DNA of 64,000 bases from Agarivorans sp. Toyoura001 (GTDB lineage Bacteria > Pseudomonadota > Gammaproteobacteria > Enterobacterales > Celerinatantimonadaceae): positions 186,001-250,000 of the forward strand of contig NZ_BJEQ01000002.1 in NCBI RefSeq assembly GCF_005405585.1, in the 5' to 3' direction. Shown one piece after another: positions 15,573 to 24,816 of this stretch. The notes under the pieces were generated by a model, which made no database searches, was not told the DNA's origin, and worked only from the letters and a program-made list of their open reading frames with translations. Made by a program: the position numbers and the translations under genes. Each line of letters opens with the position of its first letter. Position 1 is the first letter of the stretch.

Positions 15573-16799
15573 ATGTTTGCTTGTTGTCAGTTACTCATAG
15601 GCAGGCTTATTGGGGGCTTAGTCTTTATAGGCTCCATTTCCAATGTATTTGCCGCAGACTACTTTGTCACTAACGGTGTTAATGCAATCAGCAACACAGT
15701 TCCAGCAGATGGCAGCCGCGCTAAACCGTGGAACAACTTACAATACGCCGTTAATCAACTGGCTGCTGGCGACCAGCTATGGGTTACTCCGGGTGAATAT
15801 CACTTAACCACCCCTGTGAATATCAATAGTTCGGGTCAATACAATCAAGCCATCACCATTAGCAGCCTGCCCGGCGAACGTGCGAACACTTTACTAGTAG
15901 GTGCAGGTTTTAGCATCAAGCAGCAGAGCCACATCACCATTGAAGGTTTTACTATTCAGCAAGCGTTTAATGGTATTTACCTTGAAGGCTCAAGCGCTAA
16001 GCCTGTTAGCCATATTACGCTTCGCAACAATCATACCTTTCAAACTGTACAGTCTGGCATTGCCGTGTGGGGAGTAGCATGGCAACAAGATCCTCAGCAA
16101 TACAATAACCTTAGCCAGCTAACCATCGACGGAAATATCATTCAGCAAGCATGCTTAGGCGAAGATGACAATGCCAACAATGGCTATAACGAAGCCATCA
16201 CTGTGGCTAACGGGGTACACGATTTCGAAATCAAAAATAATCAGATTTTTGATGGTGGCAACCCACGCTTTGGCGGCGAAGGCATTGACTTAAAAGAAGG
16301 CGTAAAAAACGGCAGTATCCATAACAATCTTATTCATGGCTTACATCGCCGCGGTATTTATTTAGATGCTGGAGGTTTGCTGGGTTTTAGCCCGCCCTTT
16401 GTAAAGAACATTAAGATATACAACAACACAGTACATAACATTCGCGAAGCATTTAGTGAGCAAAGTGGAGAACGCTTATTTGAAGGTGCCGGTGCGATGG
16501 CAATTATGACTGAAGGCAACGGCTCGGTCAGTGATATAGAGATATTTGATAACCAATTCTTTGATACCGATGAAGATGGCATTTTGATCTACCAACACCC
16601 CAAAGGTAGCGGCTTGGTGAGCAAAATAGAAATCCATAACAACCACATTTATCAACATAAACGGGCCGGTATTTTATTAGATTTCGCCAGTGCAAAAGGC
16701 ATTGTTATCAATCACAACTGGCTACACCACAACAGCAGTAACCTAGCGCTTAAACAAGGCGAAAGCCAGCAACATAGAAACTTTTTTAGCGCACCATAA
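15573..16799 (+). CDS. secreted right-handed parallel beta-helix protein
   Basis: 408 residues from the ATG at 15573, preceded by AAGGAGG; an in-frame ATG at 15540 lies before that site and would spoil the signal peptide. A Sec signal (residues 1-27, ending SNVFA) leads into repeated beta-helix coils with runs such as ITIEGFTIQQAFNGIYL, HNNLIHGLHRRGIYL and IEIHNNHIYQHKRAGILL. The fold is that of PL6/PL9 polysaccharide lyases and DUF1565 or NosD-type proteins. I see no family-defining catalytic residues, so a polysaccharide-binding or lyase role is inference. No close operon partners. Confidence 0.75.
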   Translation: MFACCQLLIGRLIGGLVFIGSISNVFAADYFVTNGVNAISNTVPADGSRAKPWNNLQYAVNQLAAGDQLWVTPGEYHLTTPVNINSSGQYNQAITISSLPGERANTLLVGAGFSIKQQSHITIEGFTIQQAFNGIYLEGSSAKPVSHITLRNNHTFQTVQSGIAVWGVAWQQDPQQYNNLSQLTIDGNIIQQACLGEDDNANNGYNEAITVANGVHDFEIKNNQIFDGGNPRFGGEGIDLKEGVKNGSIHNNLIHGLHRRGIYLDAGGLLGFSPPFVKNIKIYNNTVHNIREAFSEQSGERLFEGAGAMAIMTEGNGSVSDIEIFDNQFFDTDEDGILIYQHPKGSGLVSKIEIHNNHIYQHKRAGILLDFASAKGIVINHNWLHHNSSNLALKQGESQQHRNFFSAP

Positions 16800-16949
16800 T
16801 GCCAGAAAGCAAGGCTTAACATTGGCTATTTACTGACTAATCATTTAGTCGAAATGACGAGTTGAAACTTGCTGAAATAGCGATCTAACGTAAACTTGAA
16901 AAGACAAGCAAATACAATTTCGTCAGTTTAGTTTTAGCGGGAGGCGGCA

Positions 16950-17384
16950 TTGCGAGAAGCACACGGTAGTATTGAGTTCGCACTGAACGGACAGATAATG
17001 GAAATTGAGGGCACCGGCCCTTGGAATCTCGAACAAATGGAAGAGAGTGGCAGCGCCGCGGCTCCCATATTAGATAAGTTGTTAGACTCTCCCTGGGCTG
17101 TATTAGCCACTTTCCATGGAGAAACCTTTTATACTGAAGATGCAGCTAATCAATTAATTGAATGGCTTAAGATTGAAAAGCAGCGTGGCCGAGTAGCCAC
17201 CGCACTTATCCTTACTCATGCTAGCGTGCCAGAGTTAGCCAAATGGCACCTGAACCAGATATATATTCAAGCGGGTGAAACAGTACAAATTTTTATCGAT
17301 AGAACCGATGCATTAGCGTGGCTAAGCAGCAAAATTACTGACTACGAGCTACAAGCACAAGCCCTTACCGAAAAGCACCTTTAA
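16950..17384 (+). CDS. STAS/SEC14-like (SpoIIAA-like) protein, TTG start
   Basis: 144 residues from a TTG start with a strong GGGAGG element six bases upstream; no ATG alternative is well placed. The pattern of an opening beta-strand (IEFALNGQIMEIEGTGPWN), a mid WAVLATFHGETFYT strand and an end reading IFIDRTDALAWLSS resembles SpoIIAA-like STAS/SEC14 proteins, which have no set function in gammaproteobacteria. It is monocistronic and convergent with tyrA, sharing the hairpin in between. Confidence 0.65.
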   Translation: MREAHGSIEFALNGQIMEIEGTGPWNLEQMEESGSAAAPILDKLLDSPWAVLATFHGETFYTEDAANQLIEWLKIEKQRGRVATALILTHASVPELAKWHLNQIYIQAGETVQIFIDRTDALAWLSSKITDYELQAQALTEKHL

Positions 17385-17400
17385 GCCCCATCGCAGGCAC

Positions 17401-17426
17401 AAAAAAGCCAGTCATAAAGACTGGCT
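17401..17426 (-). terminator. terminator between the STAS-like gene and tyrA
   Basis: Perfect 8-bp stem AGCCAGTC/GACTGGCT with a 5-nt loop; the minus strand continues with a run of T residues, so it ends the aroF-tyrA transcript. It may also stop the convergent gene at 16950. Confidence 0.85.
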
Positions 17427-17444
17427 AATATTCAAAGGCAATAC

Positions 17445-18569
17445 TTAAGAGCGGCGGCTATCATTAGCTTGCTGTAACAAACTTCTGCTTTCTTCCAAGA
17501 ACTCTTGTGAGTAATCACCAAACCATTGACTAACGCGCTCAAAACACGCAATAAAGCCTGCTCGGTCTTTGCTTTCAATTAGCTCAACCAATTGCCCAAA
17601 GTGCTGATGATAACGTTTAATCATAGCGGTGCTTTGATCCGAGGCCATAATAATATCGGCATACAAATCAGGCGACTGAGCAAACAAGCGCCCTACCATG
17701 GCTAGCTCCAAGCGATAAATCGGCGAACTTAAATCAAGCAGCAGTTTTAAATCTGCATCTTCTTGCGCTAAATGCATGCCATAAGCGAACGAAGTAAAAT
17801 GACGCAAGGACTGAATCAATGTCATCGCTTTATCGTGGCTTTCGGCTTCTACAGCATGTAAACGCGCGCCCCAAATGCCCATTTGCTGCAACAACCATTG
17901 GTATTGCTCGCTACCACGCCCATCAGCATACACAATCACTTGTTTTGCTAGGCTTGGTACATCTGGGCCAAACATGGGGTGCAAGCCAACAACTGGGCCT
18001 TGATGCACTGCTAGCATTTTACTCAAAGGAGCAGCTTTAATACTGGTGATGTCTGCCAAAATACAATCTTTTGGCAAATTCCCGAGTTGAGCAATCACCG
18101 ACTCGGTTAGGTTAATGGGCACCGATACCAAAACCAAACCGGCATTAGCAAACAGCTCGGGGGCTTGTTGCCAATCTTCTTTGCCAATGACATCAACCTG
18201 GTAGCCCGACAACGTAAACATTTGCACAAACAAACGTCCCAATTGCCCGCGACCACCAATCACAACAATGTTACCTAATTCAGGTTTAATGGTTTTAAAA
18301 CCACTGTCCTTTTCACTGGTATAAGACTCACGCATCACTCGGCGTAACACATCTTCAATCAGTGCAGGTGGCACACCTTTATTTTCAGCTTCTGCACGAC
18401 GCTTAGCCAGCATGGCGGCTTCGCGGTCGGGGGCATAAATAGGCAAACCATGTTGCGTTTTTACTTCGCCAACTTTGTGCACCAGCTGAATACGTTGTTG
18501 CAGCAAATCAAGAAGTTGCTGATCAACTTCATCGATTTGGTCACGTAAGAGATTTAGAGCTTGAACCAT
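17445..18569 (-). CDS. tyrA: chorismate mutase / prephenate dehydrogenase (T-protein)
   Basis: 374 residues, the usual length of the bifunctional TyrA. The N-terminal 90 residues are an AroQ-type chorismate mutase ([30 protein letters not shown]). The rest is prephenate dehydrogenase, starting with the NAD-binding [14 protein letters not shown] near residue 105 and including [11 protein letters not shown]. It turns chorismate into 4-hydroxyphenylpyruvate for tyrosine synthesis. It lies 13 bp after aroF in the aroF-tyrA operon, as in E. coli. Confidence 0.97.
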   Translation of the reverse strand: MVQALNLLRDQIDEVDQQLLDLLQQRIQLVHKVGEVKTQHGLPIYAPDREAAMLAKRRAEAENKGVPPALIEDVLRRVMRESYTSEKDSGFKTIKPELGNIVVIGGRGQLGRLFVQMFTLSGYQVDVIGKEDWQQAPELFANAGLVLVSVPINLTESVIAQLGNLPKDCILADITSIKAAPLSKMLAVHQGPVVGLHPMFGPDVPSLAKQVIVYADGRGSEQYQWLLQQMGIWGARLHAVEAESHDKAMTLIQSLRHFTSFAYGMHLAQEDADLKLLLDLSSPIYRLELAMVGRLFAQSPDLYADIIMASDQSTAMIKRYHQHFGQLVELIESKDRAGFIACFERVSQWFGDYSQEFLEESRSLLQQANDSRRS

Positions 18570-18582
18570 GTTGTTTCCGTTA

Positions 18583-19656
18583 TTATTTTGCCAAGCGTTT
18601 GGCTAAGCTGTCGCTAAGATCGTTAAACATCTTGTCTAACAAGGTTGCTGTAGATGTCCAGTCAATACATGCATCGGTTACCGATACACCGTATTTAAGA
18701 TCTGACTTAGGCGCTTCACTTGGTTGATTACCAGCTTCCAAGTTACTTTCTAACATTAAGCCAATAATTGATTTATTGCCTTCTTCGATCTGGTTAATCA
18801 CGTTTGCAGCAACTAATGGCTGTAACTCATGATTCTTGCTTGAGTTCGCATGGCTACAGTCAACCACTAGCTTAGGCGCTAAACCGGCTTTTTCCATAGC
18901 TTGCTCTGCCAATGCGACGTTCACTGAATCGTAGTTAGGCTGCTTACCACCACGTAAAATTACGTGGCCATCTGGGTTACCTTGGGTTTGCAACAACGAC
19001 ACTTGGCCTTGTTGGTTAATACCCATGAAACGGTGTGACGAAGCTGCAGATTGCATCGCATTAATCGCCGTGCCTAAATTGCCGTCAGTACCATTTTTGA
19101 AACCAACAGGCATAGATAAACCACTGGCCATTTCACGGTGAGTTTGCGATTCAGTAGTACGTGCGCCAATGGCTGCCCAAGAGAATAGCTCAGACAAGTA
19201 TTGTGGGCTAATTGGGTCTAGCGCTTCAGTAGCCACAGGTAAACCTAACTCAGCAGTCCAAGTTAGTAGTTCACGAGCATTGTGCAAGCCTGTTTCTACG
19301 TCGAACGAGTTATCCATGTGAGGGTCGTTAATAAAGCCTTTCCAACCCACTGTAGTACGAGGTTTTTCAAAATAAACCCGCATAACAATAAACAAGCGAT
19401 CTTGATACTGGTCGTGCAGCTTCTTCAAGCGCGTCGCATATTCCTTGGCTTGGTCTAGGTCGTGAATCGAACAAGGACCAGCAATCACCAACAAACGCGG
19501 GTCGCGATGATGACAGATATTGGCAATTGTTTTGCGAGATTCTAGAACAAATTGCAGCGCTTCTTTTGACGCAGGCAACTTCTCACGAAGCTGTTCAGGA
19601 GTGATTAAAACTTGTTCTGACGAAATATGAATATCGTTAATTGGATCTTTTTGCAT
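18583..19656 (-). CDS. aroF: 3-deoxy-7-phosphoheptulonate synthase (AroF type)
   Basis: First enzyme of the shikimate pathway: joins PEP and erythrose 4-phosphate. I chose the ATG at 19656 ([11 protein letters not shown]), giving 357 residues, because E. coli AroF starts with the same MQKD; a GTG at 19689 preceded by AAGGAA would add 11 residues. Class I motifs are clear: [33 protein letters not shown] and [10 protein letters not shown]. Pairing with tyrA suggests the tyrosine-regulated isozyme. In E. coli TyrR controls this operon, but I do not see a convincing TyrR box here. Confidence 0.95.
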   Translation of the reverse strand: MQKDPINDIHISSEQVLITPEQLREKLPASKEALQFVLESRKTIANICHHRDPRLLVIAGPCSIHDLDQAKEYATRLKKLHDQYQDRLFIVMRVYFEKPRTTVGWKGFINDPHMDNSFDVETGLHNARELLTWTAELGLPVATEALDPISPQYLSELFSWAAIGARTTESQTHREMASGLSMPVGFKNGTDGNLGTAINAMQSAASSHRFMGINQQGQVSLLQTQGNPDGHVILRGGKQPNYDSVNVALAEQAMEKAGLAPKLVVDCSHANSSKNHELQPLVAANVINQIEEGNKSIIGLMLESNLEAGNQPSEAPKSDLKYGVSVTDACIDWTSTATLLDKMFNDLSDSLAKRLAK

Positions 19657-19718
19657 TTGCTCTCTTACTCCGGTGGCGGATTTAGCCACACATTTCCTTT
19701 CCCGTAGCGGGATTAATT

Positions 19719-19724
19719 ATTATA
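19719..19724 (-). promoter_or_regulatory. candidate -10 box for aroF-tyrA
   Basis: A perfect TATAAT on the minus strand lies about 63 bases upstream of the aroF ATG. No matching -35 hexamer is obvious at 16-18 bp, which would fit an activated or repressed promoter. Confidence 0.4.
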
Positions 19725-19793
19725 GAAACCCATCACAATACCAGTGCTTACACCATTTGCAAGCGGTCAAGCGTTACCAGCTTGTTAAGAGCA

Positions 19794-19812
19794 TTACCAG
19801 CAGTTTTGGTAA
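19794..19812. promoter_or_regulatory. inverted repeat TTACCA-N7-TGGTAA between aroF and btsS
   Basis: Perfect 6-bp arms with a 7-bp spacer in the divergent intergenic region, with a further TTACCAG copy at 19774-19780. It has the form of a dimer operator, but I cannot assign a regulator. Confidence 0.4.
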
Positions 19813-19906
19813 GTCCTATTAGTTGCCACAAACAGTATGCTAATATGCTGCTATCTACTGTGAATACCAGATATCCTTTCGCCAACTTGCGAGGCTCTAA
19901 TAGCTG

Positions 19907-21607
19907 ATGATATTGAGTGATTTTTCCCTGCTGTTATCTTTAGCCCAACAAATGAGCGTTTTTCTGGTTATCGCTTACCTATTAAGTAAAACACCAGCCT
20001 TTTTACCCCTCACTAATTTATCTCCTCGGCTACCTAATACCCTTACCATTTACTGCTTATTTTCCGGTTTTTGTATTTTAGGCTCGTATTTCGGTTTAGC
20101 CATTGATGATGCTATTGCCAATACTCGCGCTGTTGGTGCGGTGTTGGGCGGATTATTTGGTGGCCCAATATTGGGATTGCTAGTCGGGTTTACTGGCGGT
20201 ATGCATCGATACTTTATGGGTGGCTTTACCGATGTAGCCTGCGCGGTATCTACTACCTTGGAAGGCTTGGTCGGCGGCTTGTTTCACTTATGGATCCGCC
20301 ATCGTAGTCATCATAACGAACATTTGTTTTCCCCCACTATCGCCTTTGTTGCCACACTAATAGCAGAAACCCTGCAAATGCTGCTGATTTTGGCCATTGC
20401 AAAACCCTTTGACCAAGCCCTTGCTCTGGTGGAAGTTATCGCCTTGCCGATGGTGCTCGCCAACTCAATAGGCGCGGCATTGTTTATGATGATGATCCGC
20501 GATCGCCGCCGCTTATACGATAAATTTAGTAGCCACTCTTCGGCCAAAGCACTTAATTTAGCCCAGCGGATGGTGGGCATTTTTCATCAAGGTTTCAAAC
20601 AGCAAGACGCAGTGCGCATTGCCAACATCATTCATGAAGAAACCGGCGTTTCTGCTGTAGCCATTACCGATACCCAGCAAGTATTAGCCTACACAGGCTT
20701 GGGCAGCGACCACCACAGCGCAGGCCGGCCAATATCGTCAAAGCAAACTTACCAAGCCATTAAAGAAAATCGCGTGGTATTTGCCGACGGTGTAGAAGAG
20801 CCCTATCAATGCAGCAGCAGTGACAAATGCCCCTTGGGTTCATCGCTTGTGGTACCGATTCGCGGCAGTGACAAAGAAGTGATTGGCACCGTAAAACTGT
20901 ATGAATCGAAACGTCGCTTGTTTTTACACATTAACCGAGCGCTAGGCGAAGGTATCGCCAAAGTGATTGCCGAGCAACTGCGTGACAGCCACGTGCATCA
21001 ACAACAGCAATTGTTAACAGAAGCCGAATTAAAATTGGCTCGCGCCCAAATAAACCCTCATTTCTTATTTAATGCCCTTAATACAATTAGCGCGGTAGTG
21101 AAGCGCGACGCCAGTTCGGCACGCGAGTTAATTGCTGACTTAGCGCTGTTTTTGCGGATTAACTTAAAGCGCAACCAACAAACCAGTTTAGTCAGCGTAG
21201 AGCTTGAACATGTTAATGCTTACCTACATATCGAGCAGGTGCGTTTTGCCGATCGTTTAGTGGTAAAACAAGCTATTGATGAGTCTTTTCTGCAACTTGA
21301 ATTACCCACCTTTACTCTGCAACCTTTAGTAGAAAATGCCATTAAGCATGGTACCGCTCACTTACTCGAGACAGGTGAAATAACCATTTATAGTCGAATT
21401 AAAAATGGCATAAAACAGTTAGTGGTAGAAGACAACGCAGGCCTTTACCAAAAACCGGAACAAGTCACCAGCGAAGGCTTAGGCATGCACATTGTTGATA
21501 CGCGTTTGCGTAATGCCTTTGGCGAACCATACGCCTTACAAATTGAATGTCAGTTACACCAATATACTCGCGTGGTGATATCACTACCTCAGGAGCCAAA
21601 CCCATGA
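19907..21607 (+). CDS. btsS: LytS-family sensor histidine kinase, BtsS-like
   Basis: 566 residues. The N-terminal 200 residues hold about six membrane helices of the LytS sensing domain (VGAVLGGLFGGPILGLLVGFTGG). A GAF-like domain follows (about 215-360), then the His_kinase domain with RAQINPHFLFNALNTI (His near 385) and an ATPase with PLVENAIKHG and GLGMHIV. E. coli BtsS senses external pyruvate with nanomolar affinity. The response-regulator gene overlaps the stop by 4 bp and a CstA-family transporter follows, the same functional set as E. coli btsSR/btsT, so pyruvate sensing is the leading hypothesis. Confidence 0.88.
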   Translation: MILSDFSLLLSLAQQMSVFLVIAYLLSKTPAFLPLTNLSPRLPNTLTIYCLFSGFCILGSYFGLAIDDAIANTRAVGAVLGGLFGGPILGLLVGFTGGMHRYFMGGFTDVACAVSTTLEGLVGGLFHLWIRHRSHHNEHLFSPTIAFVATLIAETLQMLLILAIAKPFDQALALVEVIALPMVLANSIGAALFMMMIRDRRRLYDKFSSHSSAKALNLAQRMVGIFHQGFKQQDAVRIANIIHEETGVSAVAITDTQQVLAYTGLGSDHHSAGRPISSKQTYQAIKENRVVFADGVEEPYQCSSSDKCPLGSSLVVPIRGSDKEVIGTVKLYESKRRLFLHINRALGEGIAKVIAEQLRDSHVHQQQQLLTEAELKLARAQINPHFLFNALNTISAVVKRDASSARELIADLALFLRINLKRNQQTSLVSVELEHVNAYLHIEQVRFADRLVVKQAIDESFLQLELPTFTLQPLVENAIKHGTAHLLETGEITIYSRIKNGIKQLVVEDNAGLYQKPEQVTSEGLGMHIVDTRLRNAFGEPYALQIECQLHQYTRVVISLPQEPNP

Positions 21608-22356
21608 GAGCCATTATTGTTGATGATGAACCACTAGCACGCGAAGAGCTGTTCGAATTGCTACAACATCACCCGCAACTTGAGGTGGTGGGCCAATTTG
21701 GTAATGCGATAGAGTGTTTGAAGCACCTTAAGCAGCTAGAAGCTGATGTACTTTTTCTTGATATAGAAATGCCGCAAATTAGTGGGTTAGAGCTAGCTAA
21801 TATGCTGGATAGTGACAATGCACCCGCGATTATATTTGTTACCGCCTACGACCAATTCGCTTTAGATGCCTTTGAACAGAATGCAGTAGATTATTTGCTC
21901 AAGCCCATTGACCCAAAGCGTTTATGTAAATCAATAAAGCGACTGCAAGAACGCTTACCAGAGTCAACAGAGCCATCACTACTCTCAGAAGGTACGTTAG
22001 CCCCTCACTCTTACCAAGACATGTTGAAAAATCAACAGCTCAAGCTCATTCCTTGTTATTTTCAGCAGCGGGTAAAGCTGATCCGTTTAGAAGACATTGA
22101 GTACGCCTCAAGCGATTTAAGCGGAGTGCATGTGGCGACCTCACAAGGTATTAACCATACCCAACTCACGCTAAAAGTACTGGAAGAAAAGTCGCCCTTA
22201 TTGCGCTGTCATCGGCAACACTTAGTCAATGTAGATGCTATTTTGGAGATATCATTAGAAGAGAACGGCGGCGCGGTATTGTTTACTAAAAGTGGTGTGC
22301 AACTGCCAGTAAGTCGCCGCTACTTTAAAGCCATTAAAGAGCACTTTGGTTTATAG
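21604..22356 (+). CDS. btsR: LytTR response regulator, BtsR-like
   Basis: 250 residues from the ATG at 21604, which overlaps the btsS stop as ATGA; the open frame extends further upstream but only within the kinase gene. The receiver domain (residues 1-115) has the acidic VDDEP pocket and phosphoacceptor D53 (FLDIEMP). The LytTR DNA-binding domain (about 145-250) shows VKLIRLEDIEYASSDLSGVH, LRCHRQHLVNV and QLPVSRRYFKAIKEHF. It should bind direct repeats upstream of the transporter gene; candidate repeats lie at 22397-22424. Confidence 0.9.
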   Translation: MRAIIVDDEPLAREELFELLQHHPQLEVVGQFGNAIECLKHLKQLEADVLFLDIEMPQISGLELANMLDSDNAPAIIFVTAYDQFALDAFEQNAVDYLLKPIDPKRLCKSIKRLQERLPESTEPSLLSEGTLAPHSYQDMLKNQQLKLIPCYFQQRVKLIRLEDIEYASSDLSGVHVATSQGINHTQLTLKVLEEKSPLLRCHRQHLVNVDAILEISLEENGGAVLFTKSGVQLPVSRRYFKAIKEHFGL

Positions 22357-22396
22357 GCAGTTAGTACTTTGCACTAATTCGCCTGAAATTAGCATA

Positions 22397-22424
22397 ACCA
22401 CTAAACCGCTATTTCGACCACTTA
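22397..22424 (+). promoter_or_regulatory. candidate BtsR direct-repeat operator
   Basis: ACCACTAA (22397-22404) and ACCACTTA (22417-22424) stand 20 bp apart start-to-start, with an extra ACCGCT between them. The reported E. coli BtsR (YehT) motif, as I recall it, is ACC(G/A)CT(C/T)A in direct repeat with a 13-bp spacer; here the spacer is 12 bp and the second copy matches exactly. It lies 96 bp before the transporter start. Confidence 0.55.
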
Positions 22425-22519
22425 CCTGAACATAGCGCCGCTTAGTTAAGCTTTGGCTGCACCTTTCAATGTTCACACTTATTCTGTTCTCGATTACAAC
22501 TAAGTACTGAGAGGACGAC

Positions 22520-24010
22520 ATGCTTTGGTTTCTATTTTGCGTCGCAGCATTGCTCGGCGGCTACTTCATTTACGGCGCCTTTGTTGAAAAGGTTTTTGGC
22601 ATTAAGGAACATCGACAAACGCCTGCTTACGCTAAGCAGGATGGTGTGGATTATGTGCCAATGTCGAAGAAAAAAGTTTACCTAATTCAACTACTCAACA
22701 TTGCCGGTGTAGGCCCTATTTTTGGTCCTATTATGGGTGCGCTTTATGGCCCAGCAGCCATGTTATGGATTGTTGTTGGTTGTATTTTCGCGGGGGCAAC
22801 TCACGATTACTTCTCAGGCATGTTGTCGGTACGTAATGGTGGCGCTTCAGTGCCTTCGCTTTCTGGTCGCTACCTAGGCAAAAGCGCACGTCACTTTATG
22901 AATGTATTTGCCATTGTGTTGCTACTGTTAGTGGGTGTGGTTTTTGTTTCGGCTCCCGCCGGCATGTTAACCAACCTTATCAACGACCAAGCTGGTGTAA
23001 GCCTAGGTTTGGGTACAATGGTCAGCCTCATCTTTGTTTACTACATCATCGCTACCATTGTTCCTATCGATAAAATTATTGGTCGCTTCTACCCCTTATT
23101 TGGCGCACTACTTATCTTTATGTCGGTGGGTTTAATTACTGCAGTAGCCTTTTCCAGCGAACACCAAGTAATGGGTAGCTTTGAAGTAAGCCAAATGTTC
23201 ACCAACATGAACCCTAACGATTTGCCGCTATGGCCTGCCTTATTTATTACCATTGCTTGTGGCGCTATTTCAGGTTTCCACGCGACTCAGTCTCCATTAA
23301 TGGCGCGCTGTGTAGAAAATGAAAGTAATGGCCGCTTCGTGTTTTACGGCGCGATGATTGGCGAAGGTGTAATTGCCTTAATCTGGTGTGCTATTGCGCT
23401 ATCGTTCTTCAACTCAATGGAAGGCTTACAAGCGGCAGTAGCCAACGGCGGTCCAGGTAAAGTGGTTTACGATGCATCATTTGGTTTATTGGGCGTATTT
23501 GGTGGGATTTTAGCTTTCTTAGGTGTGGTTATTTTACCGATTACTTCGGGCGATACTGCGTTCCGCTCTAGCCGTTTAATTTTGGCTGAGTACTTTAACC
23601 TTTCACAAAAACCGGTTAAAAACCGCCTCTTAATTGCCCTGCCTATCTTCATTATTGGCGGCATTCTAACTCAAGTAGACTTTGGGGTAATTTGGCGCTA
23701 CTTCGGATTTGCCAACCAAACTACCGCAGTAATGATGCTGTGGACAGCCACCGCTTACTTGTTGCGCAACGACAAATTCCACTGGATAACCACTGTTCCA
23801 GCCATGTTTATGACCACCGTTGTTGTGACCTTTATCCTAAACTCAAGCACCTTAGGCTTTGGCTTGCCAATGACTATATCAACGGTTGCCGGCATTGTTA
23901 CTACCTTAGTGATTACCGGTATGCTTATTGCCAAACTGAAAGGCATTGGTGAAGATGATTTAGATAACGATGATGAACCAACAACATTAAATTCGGTCGA
24001 AGAAGCCTAA
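22520..24010 (+). CDS. CstA-family carbon starvation / pyruvate transporter (short form)
   Basis: 496 residues with about 13 predicted membrane helices. CstA motifs are evident: an N-terminal GGYFIYGAFVEKVFGI, NIAGVGPIFGPIMGALYGP, the DYFSGMLSVRNGG loop, ISGFHATQSPLMARC, and ITSGDTAFRSSRLILAE. E. coli CstA and BtsT are about 700 residues and take up peptides or pyruvate; this is the shorter version that lacks the long C-terminal part. Because btsS-btsR sit immediately upstream and candidate BtsR repeats precede it, pyruvate uptake is the best guess. GAGAGG precedes the ATG. Confidence 0.9.
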   Translation: MLWFLFCVAALLGGYFIYGAFVEKVFGIKEHRQTPAYAKQDGVDYVPMSKKKVYLIQLLNIAGVGPIFGPIMGALYGPAAMLWIVVGCIFAGATHDYFSGMLSVRNGGASVPSLSGRYLGKSARHFMNVFAIVLLLLVGVVFVSAPAGMLTNLINDQAGVSLGLGTMVSLIFVYYIIATIVPIDKIIGRFYPLFGALLIFMSVGLITAVAFSSEHQVMGSFEVSQMFTNMNPNDLPLWPALFITIACGAISGFHATQSPLMARCVENESNGRFVFYGAMIGEGVIALIWCAIALSFFNSMEGLQAAVANGGPGKVVYDASFGLLGVFGGILAFLGVVILPITSGDTAFRSSRLILAEYFNLSQKPVKNRLLIALPIFIIGGILTQVDFGVIWRYFGFANQTTAVMMLWTATAYLLRNDKFHWITTVPAMFMTTVVVTFILNSSTLGFGLPMTISTVAGIVTTLVITGMLIAKLKGIGEDDLDNDDEPTTLNSVEEA

Positions 24011-24027
24011 TAGTCATCCTACGTTTT

Positions 24028-24053
24028 GAGCCGCATTATGCGGCTCTTTTTTT
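24028..24053 (+). terminator. rho-independent terminator after the CstA-family gene
   Basis: Perfect 8-bp stem GAGCCGCA/TGCGGCTC with a 3-nt loop, followed by seven T residues. It overlaps the end of the convergent pseudouridine synthase gene by 2 bp. Confidence 0.92.
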
Positions 24054-24747
24054 ATTTGGCAGTTGGACCACTTAATGTTGGGAAGTTCATAACCCAGGGC
24101 TTAGCCAAGCTGACTATTTTTTCGGCTACTTCAAAGCGTTCAAACTCACCATCTAAATTACCGGTAGCAAGAAAACGTAATTGTTCTCCATGCCAATCAA
24201 AGGTGAGCCCGTAAGCATGTAAATAGCCGCGTTCAGCACTATCACCGCTGTATCGAACATCTCCTAATATGGGTGAACCAAGGCTTTTTAAGGCCACCCT
24301 TAATTGATGAGTACGGCCAGTATGGGGTTTAAGTAAAAACAAACGGCGCTTAGGCAACAAGGCATAACTAAAAAACTGAGTAATAGCAGGTTTACTTTGG
24401 CTATGCCCTAACTTCCACGACCCATTCCGCGCTTTAAGCATGTCACCTTTAATCAAACCCTGTTTCTTTTTCGGCTTATTTGTCGCTAAGGCGAGATAGT
24501 ATTTATTGACTAAACCTTGGCTAAACAATTCTTGAAAACGTGCCGTAGCCACTTTGCTTTTAGCCAGAAGAAGTAAACCAGAAGTAAGCTTATCTAAGCG
24601 ATGTACCGGCCAAAGCTCGCTAGCGAATTGCTGACGAGCTTGCTCTACCAGCCCCAACTCATCTGATTCAGTGTGAAAATTCACACCACTTGGTTTATTA
24701 ATTACCAAGAAGTCGTCGTGCTCAGCCACCAAGCTAAGAGTTTGCAT
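24052..24747 (-). CDS. RluA-family RNA pseudouridine synthase
   Basis: 231 residues from the ATG at 24747, preceded by AAGGA eight bases upstream; an in-frame ATG at 24777 would add ten residues that the family lacks. The catalytic HRLDKLTSGLLLLAKS motif (Asp essential) and GRTHQLRVAL are present, with DVRYSGDS near the end. It lacks an S4 domain, like RluA and RluF-related Rlu-subfamily members. It isomerises uridine in rRNA or tRNA; the exact target cannot be told. Confidence 0.88.
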   Translation of the reverse strand: MQTLSLVAEHDDFLVINKPSGVNFHTESDELGLVEQARQQFASELWPVHRLDKLTSGLLLLAKSKVATARFQELFSQGLVNKYYLALATNKPKKKQGLIKGDMLKARNGSWKLGHSQSKPAITQFFSYALLPKRRLFLLKPHTGRTHQLRVALKSLGSPILGDVRYSGDSAERGYLHAYGLTFDWHGEQLRFLATGNLDGEFERFEVAEKIVSLAKPWVMNFPTLSGPTAK

Positions 24748-24816
24748 ACTACATTTCCTTACAAAACTTGCTGGCATTATCCTTAGGAGCTTACTTAAGG
24801 CAACTAAAACAAGTAT

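Noticed and set aside
19657-19906. TyrR box for aroF-tyrA
   Set aside because: No TGTAAA-N6-TTTACA match; only a loose TGTAAG half-site is present.
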